64,000 bases of DNA from Psychrobacillus sp. OK032 (GCF_900111345.1 NZ_FOGY01000001.1:124001-188000), one strand, 5' to 3'. Counted from the first letter of the stretch, positions 1 to 10,364 are shown. Numbers and translations: made by a program. Notes: generated from the letters alone by a model not told the origin.

Positions 1-114
1 TACTACGATTGGTGTAAATAAAAAGAAACGAATTATTGCTGCTAGTCCAAAAGCGATTAAAAGAGCTTTCGACCACTCCCATAATTCATTCTTTTCCTTT
101 TTTACTTGTTCCAT
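1..114 (-). CDS. Type I signal peptidase, N-terminal part (runs off the left edge)
   Basis: Only the first 38 codons are inside the window. They read as a short charged cytoplasmic tail (MEQVKKEKNELWEWSK) followed by a hydrophobic membrane anchor that ends in FLFTPIVV, the typical start of a Bacillus-type signal peptidase I, which cleaves signal peptides outside the membrane. The catalytic Ser and Lys lie beyond the edge. An AAAGGGGGC ribosome site precedes the ATG. A signal peptidase gene near rplS fits the Bacillales order. Other membrane-anchored proteins cannot be fully excluded from so short a piece. Confidence 0.7.
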   Translation of the reverse strand, partial: MEQVKKEKNELWEWSKALLIAFGLAAIIRFFLFTPIVV

Positions 115-226
115 TAATTTGCCCCCTTTATTCACTATTTATATTGTACAAGGAAAATTAGTTTCAAGCAAAAGGAATGACAACATTTTTTTAGACACAG
201 TTAAACTATACTATTATTTCCTTTAT

Positions 227-412
227 AGGCGGACCTTTTCCACGGGCTTCGACTTCGGCCAGGGCCAACAGGATGTTGGTCACAAAGGCGTTGAGGCCCA
301 CAGAACGCGGCGGATTAGATTGCCTTCCGTTCGATGTGACGTACTTAGCCTTTGTTCCTTCACTCAGTGCGGGGTCTTCAGCTTAAGCTATTCCCGCTGG
401 AGTCGCCGCCTT
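227..412. repeat. Palindromic GC-rich intergenic repeat, family 1, chimeric copy
   Basis: The ends (aggcggac... and ...gctggagtcgccgcc) match those of the copies at 20275-20395 and 26288-26413, but the middle contains about 80 extra bases (ggatgttggtcacaaaggcg and following) not found in the other two. It fills most of the gap between the signal peptidase gene and rplS. No convincing gene lies here; the open frame across it is a by-product of the high GC. Confidence 0.75.
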
Positions 413-502
413 CCACTACAATAAATAATATGAGTAATAATCAAGTGTATAATGTAACACATCATTTTTTAAAATGTAAATATTTCATAGAGACTGAAAA
501 AG

Positions 503-546
503 AAAAAATGTTGTAGCAAAAGTGGCATCACCTTCACTACAACATT
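503..546 (-). terminator. Rho-independent terminator after rplS
   Basis: On the minus strand a stem ATGTTGTAG / CTACAACAT closes a loop of about 20 bases and is followed by six T. It lies just after the rplS stop codon and ends the rimM-trmD-rplS transcript. Confidence 0.8.
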
Positions 547-557
547 TACTTTTACTA

Positions 558-902
558 TTAGCGACGCTCTTTAATACGAGCTGCTTTACCACGTAGTTCA
601 CGTAAGTAGTACAATTTAGCACGACGAACTTTACCACGACGAGTAACTTCTAAGTTTGCAATTTTTGGTGTGTGTACAGGGAATGTACGTTCAACACCAA
701 CGCCAGAAGAAATTTTACGAACTGTGAAAGTTTCGCTAACTCCGCCTCCACGACGTTTAATTACAACACCTTCGTACATTTGGATACGTTCGCGAGTTCC
801 CTCTACTACCTTAACGTGTACACGAACAGTGTCACCAGGACGGAAAGTAGGAAGATCTGTACGTAATTGTTCTTTTGTGATTTCTGAAATAATGTTTTGC
901 AT
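558..902 (-). CDS. rplS: 50S ribosomal protein L19
   Basis: A 114-residue protein matching L19 along its full length ([20 protein letters not shown] near the start, basic C-terminus [11 protein letters not shown]). L19 sits at the 30S-50S interface of the ribosome. Two ATG codons stand side by side (905 and 902); the second has better spacing to AAGGAG and fits the family start MQ. It is the last gene of the group khpA-rimM-trmD-rplS, with its own likely promoter and a long leader between trmD and itself. Confidence 0.97.
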   Translation of the reverse strand: MQNIISEITKEQLRTDLPTFRPGDTVRVHVKVVEGTRERIQMYEGVVIKRRGGGVSETFTVRKISSGVGVERTFPVHTPKIANLEVTRRGKVRRAKLYYLRELRGKAARIKERR

Positions 903-905
903 CAT

Positions 906-994
906 TTTCTCTCCTTCTCTAGAATGCTCTTACACACATTAGCTGTTGCAGCGGAACACCCAAAATCAGTACTTTACATAAAAGTACATAATAG
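906..994 (-). ncRNA. rplS 5' leader, possible L19 autoregulatory RNA
   Basis: The roughly 90-base untranslated leader of rplS contains TGTTCCGCTGC with complementary CAGC bases downstream. Bacilli carry an L19 leader that L19 is thought to bind; the position and the TTCCGCTGC core agree, but I could not test the fold against a model. Confidence 0.4.
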
Positions 995-1023
995 AATATA
1001 TCATAACTTCTTGTTACATGCAA
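995..1023 (-). promoter_or_regulatory. SigA-type promoter for rplS
   Basis: Minus strand -35 TTGCAT and -10 TATATT with exactly 17 bases between them, placed directly behind the trmD stop codon and upstream of the rplS leader. Confidence 0.55.
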
Positions 1024-1761
1024 TTATAATTTGCTTTTTAATTCATTAATAAATTGTTTTTCGGTCTCACTTAACTCAAGCTGGTCTAACAAATCAGGTC
1101 TTCTTTCTACCGTTCGTTTCAGCGACTGCTCTTTTCTCCATTTATCAATGGCCGCATGATTACCCGATAATAAAATATCCGGCACTTTATAGCCACGATA
1201 TTCTACAGGACGAGTATAATGCGGATGTTCTAATAATCCCGTCGAAAAAGAATCTTGTTCATGTGATTCAGCTTTTCCTAATACATTCGGTAAAAGTCTT
1301 ACAACACTATCAACAACAGTCATCGCTGCTAACTCTCCGCCTGTAAGAACAAAATCTCCAATGGAAATTTCATCTGTCACTAAATGTTCTCGTATCCGTT
1401 CGTCATAGCCTTCATAATGACCGCAAATGAATATGAGTTCTTCTTCTTTCGCAAGTTCTTCTGCTTTTTGTTGCGTAAATCGCTCTCCTTGAGGGCAAAG
1501 AAGTATAATACGTCGTTTATGTTCCCTTTGTGTAATAAGCGATTCTACTGCATTAAAAATGGGTTCTGGCTTCAACACCATACCAGCACCGCCGCCGTAT
1601 GGATAATCATCTACTTGATGATGTTTATTGCCGGAAAAGTCTCGAAAGTTGACTACATTGATCGCAACTTCCTCTTTTTCCTGCGCTTTTTTCAAAATAG
1701 AGGAATTAAAAACCCCCGTAAACATTTCAGGAAAAAGCGAAAGAATATGAATGTTCATCAT
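1024..1761 (-). CDS. trmD: tRNA (guanine-N1-)-methyltransferase
   Basis: A 245-residue SPOUT-family enzyme that methylates G37 of tRNAs with G36 using S-adenosylmethionine, preventing frameshifts. Visible signatures are the N-terminal [23 protein letters not shown], the knotted SAM-binding part [12 protein letters not shown] with [14 protein letters not shown], and the C-terminal [12 protein letters not shown]. Length is normal. The ATG overlaps the rimM TGA stop (ATGA), so the two are translationally coupled. Confidence 0.97.
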   Translation of the reverse strand: MMNIHILSLFPEMFTGVFNSSILKKAQEKEEVAINVVNFRDFSGNKHHQVDDYPYGGGAGMVLKPEPIFNAVESLITQREHKRRIILLCPQGERFTQQKAEELAKEEELIFICGHYEGYDERIREHLVTDEISIGDFVLTGGELAAMTVVDSVVRLLPNVLGKAESHEQDSFSTGLLEHPHYTRPVEYRGYKVPDILLSGNHAAIDKWRKEQSLKRTVERRPDLLDQLELSETEKQFINELKSKL

Positions 1762-2273
1762 GATAACAGACCATCCAGCGCGTCAATCGTAATTTTTTTA
1801 TTTTCAATATCGACTGTTTTAACAACGTCCTCGATATACGGAATATAATGTGTTTTCCCTTTTTCAGGTTGAACTGCCCAAACGTCATTTGCTCCCGTTT
1901 GAATGATTTCCGTAACAGTTCCAATTACTTCACCTTCTAAAGATTCAACCGAACAGCCGATAATCTCGTGATAATAAAATTCATTATCTTCTAAATCGGA
2001 AAGATGTTTTTCTGATACTTTTAATACAGCATCACGGAAAACCTCTACATCTTTTAATAATGTATATCCTTCAAATGTTAATAAATCAAAGTTTTTATGC
2101 TTACGATGACTAGCCACTTTAACGATAATCGGTTTAGATCCATCCGCTTTAAAAAGCCCAAGTTCGCTACCTACCTCATATCGTTCGTCTGCAAAGTCAG
2201 TTGTAGAAATAACGCGAACTTCTCCCCAAATACCATGCGTATTTACAATTTTACCAACATTAAACCATTCCAT
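1758..2273 (-). CDS. rimM: Ribosome maturation factor RimM
   Basis: A 171-residue two-domain protein (N-terminal RimM barrel, C-terminal PRC barrel) that helps assemble the head of the 30S subunit. Start [19 protein letters not shown] is typical, with GGAGGT eight bases before the ATG. It is coupled to trmD by a four-base overlap. In B. subtilis ylqD lies between this gene and khpA; here that space holds only a repeat. Confidence 0.95.
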   Translation of the reverse strand: MEWFNVGKIVNTHGIWGEVRVISTTDFADERYEVGSELGLFKADGSKPIIVKVASHRKHKNFDLLTFEGYTLLKDVEVFRDAVLKVSEKHLSDLEDNEFYYHEIIGCSVESLEGEVIGTVTEIIQTGANDVWAVQPEKGKTHYIPYIEDVVKTVDIENKKITIDALDGLLS

Positions 2274-2293
2274 CTATAATTACCTCCTATCTA

Positions 2294-2446
2294 GAAAAGC
2301 GGATGCGCCTATGTCTGCCCCGACAGGCAAACGGTGTGGGAAGGCACCCTAAGTACGCCGCATCGTGCGGGCCCAGGAGGCAGCTCCTCAGCTTTTCCCC
2401 ATTTGACCCCGAGGGGCAAGGCGCTTGCGCTAGACCTATCAAAAAA
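2294..2446. repeat. Intergenic repeat, family 3
   Basis: GC-rich element between khpA and rimM. Its minus-strand sequence ...TTGCCCCTCGGGGTCAAATG... and its end with GGCGCATCCGCTTTTC resemble the element at 20482-20588. It occupies the place where ylqD is found in relatives. Frames across it on both strands have no family similarity. Confidence 0.6.
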
Positions 2447-2467
2447 GGAAGAACAAAGTGTTCTCCC

Positions 2468-2701
2468 TTAATCTTGAATATCGACATATGTTTTTTTCTT
2501 TTGGTGACTGCCTGCTGCTGAGTAAACAATAGTACGAATGGCTTTCGCTACTCGCCCTTGTTTGCCAATTACTTTTCCCATATCTTCAGGATGAACAGAA
2601 AGTTTATAAACTATACGGTTTACATTCTCCTCTTCTTCAACTTGAACTTTATCAGGATAATCAACTAATGGTTTAACGATTGCTTCGATCAGCTGCTTCA
2701 C
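2468..2701 (-). CDS. khpA: KH-domain RNA-binding protein KhpA (YlqC)
   Basis: A 77-residue single KH domain with the GxxG loop in GKVIGKQGRVAKAIR near residues 43-57. KhpA pairs with KhpB in many Firmicutes and affects cell division and RNA metabolism. GTG start after GGAGGGG. It lies 14 bases behind rpsP, as in B. subtilis. Confidence 0.93.
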   Translation of the reverse strand: MKQLIEAIVKPLVDYPDKVQVEEEENVNRIVYKLSVHPEDMGKVIGKQGRVAKAIRTIVYSAAGSHQKKKTYVDIQD

Positions 2702-2715
2702 ATTGTCCCCTCCGA

Positions 2716-3039
<324 letters not shown>

Positions 3040-3092
3040 TTATTTGTTTGTAAAGTGTTTTTTCTTAACACCCTAATTTTTTTCTAGAAATC

Positions 3093-4448
3093 TCACTTAA
3101 AAAGTGAGTCTAAACCAGGCATTCTCATCTTTTTCTTTCCTTTTTGTTGCATGTTCGTCATTTGTTTCATCATTTTTTTCATGTCTTCGAATTGTTTCAG
3201 TAATCTGTTCACGTCTTGGATGGACGTTCCAGATCCTTTTGCAATTCGTTTTTTTCTTGGACCATTAATAATATCGGGAGTAGTTTTTTCTTGCGTTGTC
3301 ATCGAATAAATGATTGCTTCTACACGATCCATTTGCTTTTCATCGATTTTAGCATTTTCTAACCCTTTTATCTTGCCTGCCCCTGGAAGCATTTTTATAA
3401 TTTCATCTAATGGTCCCATTTGTTTCATTTGACTAATTTGCTCTAGAAAATCATCAAATGTAAAAGATTGCGTACGGAATTTTTCTTCTAATTCCTTCGC
3501 TTTTTCTTCGTCTACATTTGCTTGCGCTTTTTCGATAAGAGACATCATGTCTCCCATACCTAAAATACGGGAAGCCATACGCTCTGGATGAAAAGCCTCT
3601 AAAGCGTCCATTTTTTCGCCCATCCCGACAAATTTAATAGGCTTTTGCGTTACGGAACGGATAGATAAAGCCGCACCACCACGAGTATCTCCGTCCAATT
3701 TCGTTAAGAGAACTCCTGTGATACCAATGGTTTCGTTAAAATTATTCGCAACATTGACTGCATCCTGCCCCGTCATCGCATCGACAACTAAAAAGATCTC
3801 GTCTGGCTCTTTTATTGCACGAATATCTTTAAGCTCTTGCATAAGCGTTTCGTCAATATGAAGTCGACCTGCTGTATCAATCATTACAACATCATGATGC
3901 TCTTCTTTTGCATGTTCTAGTGCCTGTTTCACAATTTCAACAGGTGAAATATCTGTCCCTAATGCAAAAACAGGTAAAGATAACTGCTTTCCGAGCGTTT
4001 CTAGCTGCTTTATTGCCGCTGGTCGATAAATATCCGCTGCAACAAGTAAAGGCTTTTTGTTGTATTTTTTGCGCAGTAGATTTGCTAACTTCCCAGTAGT
4101 AGTTGTTTTACCTGCACCTTGAAGTCCAACCATCATAATGACAGTCGGAGGTTTCGTTGCAAAAGAAATTTGACTTTGCTCCCCACCCATTAACTCCGTT
4201 AGTTCATCTTTAACGATTTTAATGACATGTTGACCGGGAGTTAAACTTTTCATTACTTCTTGGCCAACTGCTCGTTCGGATACATTTTTGACGAATTCTT
4301 TTACCACTTTTAAGTTAACGTCCGCTTCTATTAATGCACGTCTTACGTCTTTCATCATTTCTTTTACATCTGCTTCAGAAACTTTTCCTTTGCCTTTGAT
4401 TTTCTGAAGCGTCCCTTGGAGTCGCTCAGCTAATCCTTCAAATGCCAT
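3093..4448 (-). CDS. ffh: Signal recognition particle protein Ffh (SRP54)
   Basis: A 451-residue GTPase that binds 4.5S/scRNA and signal sequences on nascent membrane proteins. N domain 1-90; G domain with GLQGAGKTT (108-116), DTAGR, and TKLDGDTRGG; methionine-rich M domain from about 300 with the RNA-binding stretch IAKGSGTSIQDVNRLLKQF and a C-terminal MKKMMKQMTNMQQKGKKKM. Full length. It follows ylxM by 13 bases. Confidence 0.98.
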   Translation of the reverse strand: MAFEGLAERLQGTLQKIKGKGKVSEADVKEMMKDVRRALIEADVNLKVVKEFVKNVSERAVGQEVMKSLTPGQHVIKIVKDELTELMGGEQSQISFATKPPTVIMMVGLQGAGKTTTTGKLANLLRKKYNKKPLLVAADIYRPAAIKQLETLGKQLSLPVFALGTDISPVEIVKQALEHAKEEHHDVVMIDTAGRLHIDETLMQELKDIRAIKEPDEIFLVVDAMTGQDAVNVANNFNETIGITGVLLTKLDGDTRGGAALSIRSVTQKPIKFVGMGEKMDALEAFHPERMASRILGMGDMMSLIEKAQANVDEEKAKELEEKFRTQSFTFDDFLEQISQMKQMGPLDEIIKMLPGAGKIKGLENAKIDEKQMDRVEAIIYSMTTQEKTTPDIINGPRKKRIAKGSGTSIQDVNRLLKQFEDMKKMMKQMTNMQQKGKKKMRMPGLDSLFK

Positions 4449-4461
4449 GCTCGTTCGCCTC

Positions 4462-4791
4462 CTAATCCCATTCTTTTAATTGATTAATGAGTTGAATCAG
4501 TGTTTCTTCAGATGATTGATCCTTTACTACTAGCAGTAGATCATCAATCGTTTCTTGCCGTTTTTCAAATTTCGTAAACAGATTTAGCTTTTCTTCATAT
4601 TCTTCTAGCATTGCCTCTGTCCGTCGAATGTTATCATAAACTGCTTGTCTCGAAATATCATATTCTTCTGCTATTTCTCCAAGTGATAGATCATCTAAAT
4701 AATAAAGCTGCATATAGCTTCTTTGCTTATCGGTTAATAAAGCCTGATAGAAATCGAAGAGAAAATTCATACGAGTTGTTTTTTCAATCAT
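4462..4791 (-). CDS. ylxM: SRP-associated HTH protein YlxM
   Basis: A 109-residue small helix-turn-helix protein ([23 protein letters not shown]) of the YlxM/p13 family, always beside ffh/ftsY; in streptococci it modulates SRP. GGAGAG stands six bases before the ATG at 4791; the ATG at 4797 touches it, so the inner start is used. The C-terminal part is acidic and helical. Confidence 0.92.
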   Translation of the reverse strand: MIEKTTRMNFLFDFYQALLTDKQRSYMQLYYLDDLSLGEIAEEYDISRQAVYDNIRRTEAMLEEYEEKLNLFTKFEKRQETIDDLLLVVKDQSSEETLIQLINQLKEWD

Positions 4792-4857
4792 TTCCATCTC
4801 TCCAATTCAATTGTCATTCTCTAGTTTAGTAACAGTTGGTTCATCTGTCAAGTAAAA

Positions 4858-5886
4858 TTACTTGTCTGATTCATTTTCACTTTCGCTTTCATGCTCTAGA
4901 CCTTCTGCGAAAAGTCCATATACATATTTCTCTGCATCAAACGGTTGCAGGTCATCCATTTGTTCACCAAGCCCAACGAATTTCACTGGTATATGCAATT
5001 TCGTACGAATAGCTAACACAATACCACCTTTTGCTGTACCATCTAGCTTTGTTAATACGATACCTGTAACATTTGTAGCTTCTTTAAACGTTTGCGCTTG
5101 CACAAGTGCATTTTGACCCGTCGTAGCATCTAATGCAAGTAATACTTCATGCGGAGCGTTCGGTATTTCCCGAGAAATAACGCGATGTATTTTTTCTAAT
5201 TCATTCATTAAGTTTACTTTGTTTTGAAGTCGACCAGCAGTATCGCAAATTAATACATCTGCATTTCTCGTTTTAGCTGCTCTGATAGCATCATACATAA
5301 CAGCAGCTGGGTCAGAGCCTTCTGCTTGTTTAATCACTTCTACACCGACGCGGTCGCCCCAAACTTGAAGTTGGTCAATAGCTCCTGCACGGAATGTATC
5401 TCCGGCAGCAAGCATCACTTTTTTCCCTTCACCTTTTAGACGATGCGCAAGTTTTCCAATCGTAGTAGTTTTTCCAACGCCATTTACCCCGACAAATAAA
5501 ATAACAGATAATCCCTCTTCTTCCAATTTCAAATCTGTTGTATTTTCATCGCCAGCTTCATAAATTTCTACTAATTTTTCCGATATAACAGACTGAATTC
5601 CAGCAGTATCTTTTATATTTTTACGCTGTACTTCAAAGCGCAATGCTTCCATTAGCTCATCTACTGTTTCAAACCCAACGTCTGCTTGGAGTAATATTTC
5701 TTCCAATTCTTCGAAAAAATCTTCATCTACTTTGCGATACTTCGCTACAAGGTCATTTACTTTAGAAGTAAACTGGTTTCTCGTTTTTGCTAATCCTTCT
5801 TTGAATTTATTGGTAATCGTAACCGTCTCTTGGACTTCTTCCGTTGTACCAACTAACTTCTCTTTTAATTTCTTAAAAAAACTCAT
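4858..5886 (-). CDS. ftsY: Signal recognition particle receptor FtsY
   Basis: A 342-residue SRP receptor GTPase at the inner face of the membrane. Short charged A region (1-35), N domain, then G domain with GVNGVGKTT (133-141), DTAGRLQNK, and TKLDGTAKGG. It pairs with Ffh to deliver ribosomes to the translocon. Lies 15 bases after smc, with AAAGGAG before the ATG. Confidence 0.98.
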   Translation of the reverse strand: MSFFKKLKEKLVGTTEEVQETVTITNKFKEGLAKTRNQFTSKVNDLVAKYRKVDEDFFEELEEILLQADVGFETVDELMEALRFEVQRKNIKDTAGIQSVISEKLVEIYEAGDENTTDLKLEEEGLSVILFVGVNGVGKTTTIGKLAHRLKGEGKKVMLAAGDTFRAGAIDQLQVWGDRVGVEVIKQAEGSDPAAVMYDAIRAAKTRNADVLICDTAGRLQNKVNLMNELEKIHRVISREIPNAPHEVLLALDATTGQNALVQAQTFKEATNVTGIVLTKLDGTAKGGIVLAIRTKLHIPVKFVGLGEQMDDLQPFDAEKYVYGLFAEGLEHESESENESDK

Positions 5887-5900
5887 CCGTATAAACTCCT

Positions 5901-8900
5901 TTACGTTGTTACTAATTGTTCTTCTAGTTTAACAGAAACTAATTTAGAAATTCCGGATTCTTGCATCGTTATCCCATACAATACATCCGCACCTTCCATC
6001 GTCCCTTTTCGGTGTGTGATGACGATAAACTGTGTATCATGACTAAACTTCTTCAAATAATCACTATAACGAGTGACATTTGCTTCATCAAGTGCCGCTT
6101 CCACCTCATCCAAAATACAAAACGGAACTGGTCTTGTATGAAGAATAGCAAACAATAAAGCAATCGCTGTTAGTGCACGCTCCCCGCCTGATAACAAGGA
6201 AAGATTTTGTAACTTTTTCCCCGGAGGCTGCGCGATAATATCAATACCTGTATCCAATAAAGAAGTTGGATCTGTAAGGATTAAGTCAGCCTGACCACCA
6301 CCGAACAATTCGCGGAATACTACTTTAAAATGTTTCTGTATCTCCAAGAAAGTAGTCTCAAAACGAATCGTCATTTCTTCGTCCATCTCTTTAATCACTT
6401 CATGCAATGTTTCTTGGGCAGATAGTAAATCCTCTCTTTGTTCAGTCAAAAATGCATGACGTTCACTGACTTGCTCGAATTCTTGAATGGACCCCAAATT
6501 AATCGGTCCAAGTTCCTCAATAGAAAGTTTCAGTAACTTCACTTTTTTACGTGCCAAATCTTCCTCTAAATTAAACGGAAAATCACGCTCTGCCTCTTCT
6601 AAAGTCATTTCATACGTTTCTTCTAAATGATTTTGTAGCGTGTTCATCTCTACTTCTAACTTGCTTAACTTGATTTCAAGTTCTCGTTCTACATTTGTAT
6701 GTTGATTTGCTTCATTTTGCACTAACTTTAATGAATGTTCTAGCTTACTTATTTGATGCACAAGGTCCAACCTATTTGTTTTACCAGACTGAATTTGTTC
6801 AATTAACTGATCTTTTTTCACTTTAAGTTGGCCGATCAGCAAAACAAGTTCTTCCGCAGAAGTACCACCTTGCTCACCATTTTCATACCATGCAATTTCC
6901 TTTTGTAATGTTGCCACTTTTTGGGTGCTCGTTAAAATAGAGCTTTCCAGCTGTACTTTTTCTTTTTCTTGCTGGGAAACTTGTTCGTTTACTACGGCGA
7001 TTTGAGATAATAGCTCCCCAAGTTCATTTTGAAACTTGTCTTTCTCTTCAATGGATTGTTGCTTCAGCAATTGTAGTTGATCAATAGTTTGCTGTATAGT
7101 GGCTAGTGATTCCTTAATCTCAGCATTTCTAATCGCAGTTTGTTCTTTTTTACGAACTAGGTTTTCTTGTAAATTATTCTTTTCTGTTTTTTCTTCATCG
7201 TATTCCAGTAATTGATGGGTAAGTCGAGAAATGATCGCGGCACATTCTCTTGTTTCAGAAAGCAGTCTATGCTCTTCTCCTCGTAATGTTTCGCCTGCAA
7301 GTCGATTTTCCTCTAACTCAATTTTTAACTGCTGAACTTCTTGTTTCCTAGAAGAAACGGCTTTTTCCGCTTGGTAAACAGACTTTTCTAGTTCAATTAG
7401 CTTGTCATTTAATTGATCTAGCTCCGCTTTCCGTGTAAATAGAGAAGATTGCTGTTTAACCGAACCACCAGTGAGTGAACCACCAGCGTTGACTACATCT
7501 CCATCTAATGTGACAAATCGAAATTTATATTGCAAACGAGACGCCATTTCATTTGCGCCTTTTAAATCTTTTGCAATAATAATATTCCCTAGCAAGTTTT
7601 CTACGATAATTTGATAGCCATTACTATAATTTACAAGCTTATCCGCTGTATTGACAAATGATGGATGCCCACTAATCGAAGCTAATGTATGCTCGTTTAA
7701 TTTACGGGACTTCATCACTTGGAGCGGTAAAAATGTTGCTCTACCGACCTTTTTCTTTTTCAACCATTCAATCGCCATCCGCGCATCTTGGCTCGTATCC
7801 GTAATAATATGTTGAGACTGTTGACCAATAGCTGTGTCAATTGCATTCATATACTCATGTGGTATTTGGATTAACTCCGCTACCGCCCCATGAATTCCTT
7901 GTAATTCTTTTTTGTCTCTTGCTTTTAATACTTCTTTTACCCCTTGGAAAAACCCTGAAAACTCAGACTCTAACTCTTCTAGCGAATCTTTTCTTGCTTG
8001 CATTTGATGCTTCATTTGATACGCTTTTTGGAGCATTGTTTGCTGGTCTTCAAATGTCGTTTCCAGTTGTTCCGATGCATCTCGTTTCTGAGCGAAGTCG
8101 CGTAATTTTTGTTCTAATTCTTTTTGACAAGTTGTTAATAATTTGTCTAATTCCTGTTTACGGGAAGTAAGTTTTTCTAACTCTTCTTTTATGTCCCGAT
8201 AGTCTTCAAACATTTTTTCGGAAGAAACATGTTCAAAATGCAATTGCTGTTCCATATGCTTCATTTCATTTTTCATAGTCGCTTCTTCGTTTAATAGATC
8301 GATATACGTGCTTTTCAACTCTTCTATTTCGTCTTCTACTTCTGAGGCAGATTTACTTAATACAAGATCGATTTGATGCTTTTTACTACGAAGTTCTTTT
8401 AACAGAAGTTGTTTTTCCGATTTGGAAACATTAATTTCTGATAATTGTTGCTCAAAAGAAACAAGTTTTTCTTGTTCCTCTTCTAGCGTTTTTCTAAGTT
8501 GCGAAATTTGCTGACTTGCATTATGTTGCTTTTCCGCAAGTAAAAGCTTACGACCTTCTAACCGTTCTAACTCAGAACTTGTCTCTACTAATTCACTTTG
8601 TTCTGCATCCAACTTTTCATCTATTTGAGACATTGCTTTTCGATCTTTTTGAATAGAAACTTCCATCGTATGAATTTGTTCTAAAAGTGATAGTTTTGTT
8701 TCTTCCATTGCTTGTAATTTACTATGTAATGCAGCGTTTTCTTGAACATATAATCGTAAATCATGCGCAATTACAGCAATCTCAATACCTTTTAGTTCTT
8801 CAGACATTCGTAAATAGTCGGATGCAAGAGAAGACTGAATTTGTAAAGGCTCCATACGACTGTCTAATTCATGTAATATATCTAATACACGATTCAAATT

Positions 8901-9458
8901 ATCGTCTGTTTCGATTAGTTTAAATTCCGCTTTCTTTTTCCGTTGCTTGTATTTCAGCACTCCAGCAGTTTCTTCAAAAATAGTTCTTCTATCTTCCGGA
9001 CGACTATTTAATATTTCATCGACCCGACCTTGTGAAATAATTGAAAAAGCTTCTTTTCCAAGACCAGAATCCATAAACAAATCCGTAATGTCCTTCAATC
9101 TACATGTTTGTTTGTTCAATAAATATTCGCTATCGCCGGACCTAAAAACCCTTCTCGTTACACTAATTTCTGCAAAATCAAGCGGCACCAAGTTATCCGA
9201 GTTATCTAATATTAATGTAACTTCTGCAAAGTTTAACGCTTTTCTAGAATCACTACCCGCAAAAATAACATCTTCCATTTTTGCTCCACGTAGTGATTTA
9301 GCGGATTGCTCTCCTAATACCCAACGTATCGCATCGGTTACATTACTTTTTCCACTTCCATTAGGACCTACAACCGCTGTAACTCCCGGTACAAAATCTA
9401 TACCAATTCTGTCTGCAAATGACTTAAAACCAATAATTTCTAATCTCTTAAGGAACAA
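5901..9458 (-). CDS. smc: Chromosome partition protein Smc
   Basis: A 1185-residue SMC ATPase that, with ScpA and ScpB, compacts and segregates the chromosome. Walker A GPNGSGKSN (31-39), long coiled coils either side of a hinge (about 510-670, with GGSLTGGS), then the ABC signature LSGGERALTA and Walker B FCILDEVEAALDEAN in the C-terminal head. Start is TTG, seven bases after GGGGGA, overlapping nothing. Three bases separate it from rnc. Confidence 0.98.
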   Translation of the reverse strand: MFLKRLEIIGFKSFADRIGIDFVPGVTAVVGPNGSGKSNVTDAIRWVLGEQSAKSLRGAKMEDVIFAGSDSRKALNFAEVTLILDNSDNLVPLDFAEISVTRRVFRSGDSEYLLNKQTCRLKDITDLFMDSGLGKEAFSIISQGRVDEILNSRPEDRRTIFEETAGVLKYKQRKKKAEFKLIETDDNLNRVLDILHELDSRMEPLQIQSSLASDYLRMSEELKGIEIAVIAHDLRLYVQENAALHSKLQAMEETKLSLLEQIHTMEVSIQKDRKAMSQIDEKLDAEQSELVETSSELERLEGRKLLLAEKQHNASQQISQLRKTLEEEQEKLVSFEQQLSEINVSKSEKQLLLKELRSKKHQIDLVLSKSASEVEDEIEELKSTYIDLLNEEATMKNEMKHMEQQLHFEHVSSEKMFEDYRDIKEELEKLTSRKQELDKLLTTCQKELEQKLRDFAQKRDASEQLETTFEDQQTMLQKAYQMKHQMQARKDSLEELESEFSGFFQGVKEVLKARDKKELQGIHGAVAELIQIPHEYMNAIDTAIGQQSQHIITDTSQDARMAIEWLKKKKVGRATFLPLQVMKSRKLNEHTLASISGHPSFVNTADKLVNYSNGYQIIVENLLGNIIIAKDLKGANEMASRLQYKFRFVTLDGDVVNAGGSLTGGSVKQQSSLFTRKAELDQLNDKLIELEKSVYQAEKAVSSRKQEVQQLKIELEENRLAGETLRGEEHRLLSETRECAAIISRLTHQLLEYDEEKTEKNNLQENLVRKKEQTAIRNAEIKESLATIQQTIDQLQLLKQQSIEEKDKFQNELGELLSQIAVVNEQVSQQEKEKVQLESSILTSTQKVATLQKEIAWYENGEQGGTSAEELVLLIGQLKVKKDQLIEQIQSGKTNRLDLVHQISKLEHSLKLVQNEANQHTNVERELEIKLSKLEVEMNTLQNHLEETYEMTLEEAERDFPFNLEEDLARKKVKLLKLSIEELGPINLGSIQEFEQVSERHAFLTEQREDLLSAQETLHEVIKEMDEEMTIRFETTFLEIQKHFKVVFRELFGGGQADLILTDPTSLLDTGIDIIAQPPGKKLQNLSLLSGGERALTAIALLFAILHTRPVPFCILDEVEAALDEANVTRYSDYLKKFSHDTQFIVITHRKGTMEGADVLYGITMQESGISKLVSVKLEEQLVTT

Positions 9459-9461
9459 TGA

Positions 9462-10220
9462 TTATTCCCCCTGTTCTTGATCCTTTATTGCAAGTATCGC
9501 AAGTCTTGCTGCTTGTTGCTCTGCTTCTTTTTTAGAACGACCTTTTCCGATTCCTAATTCTTTTGCGTTCAGAAGGACGCGAGAAACAAACGTCCGATTA
9601 TGCGCCGGTCCTTTTTCCTCTACAATTTCATAGCTAAGCGTTCCATTATTATGTTGTTGAACAACTTCCTGTAACTGACTTTTATAATCCATCACATGCG
9701 AAAAAGCACCGAGTTCTATTTTCGGAAAAACAATTTTTTCTAAAAAGGAGACGACTTCGTCTAGCCCTTGGTCCAAATATAATGCACCTACAAACGCCTC
9801 AAAAACGTCTGCAAGTAACGCTGGTCTTTCCCGTCCGCCTGTTAGTTCTTCTCCTTTTCCAAGCAATACATATTTACCAAAGTTTAACTCATTGGCGAAT
9901 AACACAAGCGAAGGCTCACAAACGATTGCTGCACGGAGCTTCGTTAACTCCCCTTCACTCATCATTGTATATTGCTGAAACAAATATTGGGAAACAGATA
10001 ATTCTAATACGGCGTCACCAAGAAATTCTAATCGTTCATTATCGGCAAAAAATTTCCGTCGATGCTCATTCACATAGGATGAATGGGTAAAGGCTTGATA
10101 CAATAGCGCTGGATTATTAAATTGAATTTGAAAATGCTGTTGAAATTGCTCAAAATTTTCTTTCACAATTTCAGAGAATACTGTTTTTCTAATTTGATTA
10201 TTTTTGCGATTTACTTTCAT
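9462..10220 (-). CDS. rnc: Ribonuclease III
   Basis: A 252-residue double-strand-specific RNase that matures rRNA and scRNA. Catalytic signature [13 protein letters not shown] in the N-terminal endonuclease domain, and a C-terminal dsRNA-binding domain ([13 protein letters not shown] ... [14 protein letters not shown]). The start at 10220 follows GAGGAAGG; an open frame reaches 10289 but lacks a ribosome site. First gene of rnc-smc-ftsY-ylxM-ffh. Confidence 0.97.
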   Translation of the reverse strand: MKVNRKNNQIRKTVFSEIVKENFEQFQQHFQIQFNNPALLYQAFTHSSYVNEHRRKFFADNERLEFLGDAVLELSVSQYLFQQYTMMSEGELTKLRAAIVCEPSLVLFANELNFGKYVLLGKGEELTGGRERPALLADVFEAFVGALYLDQGLDEVVSFLEKIVFPKIELGAFSHVMDYKSQLQEVVQQHNNGTLSYEIVEEKGPAHNRTFVSRVLLNAKELGIGKGRSKKEAEQQAARLAILAIKDQEQGE

Positions 10221-10303
10221 GAATAATCTGCCTTCCTCACTTTTCTGCTTTATCATGTATGCTTTTAAGTTTACCTGTTTATAAAGCATTGTGCAAAAAG
10301 AAA

Positions 10304-10350
10304 TAGAGACGTCCTATCCTTATTCACTTGGAATAAGTAGAACGTCTCTT
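10304..10350. terminator. Hairpin terminator between acpP and rnc
   Basis: Long inverted repeat (GAGACGTTCTACTTATTC / GAATAAGGATAGGACGTCTC) just downstream of acpP, followed on the minus strand by ATTTCTTTTT. It closes the fapR-plsX-fabD-fabG-acpP transcript or limits read-through into rnc. Confidence 0.7.
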
Positions 10351-10364
10351 TTCGCTATTTGTCA

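Noticed and set aside
119-424. Open frame on the plus strand across the first repeat
   Set aside because: It translates repeat DNA, has no ribosome site and no family likeness; similar frames appear in every GC-rich repeat copy.
2287-2529. Open frames on both strands between khpA and rimM
   Set aside because: They lie in the family 3 repeat and the end of khpA; the proteins are Cys/Arg/Pro-rich without known domains.
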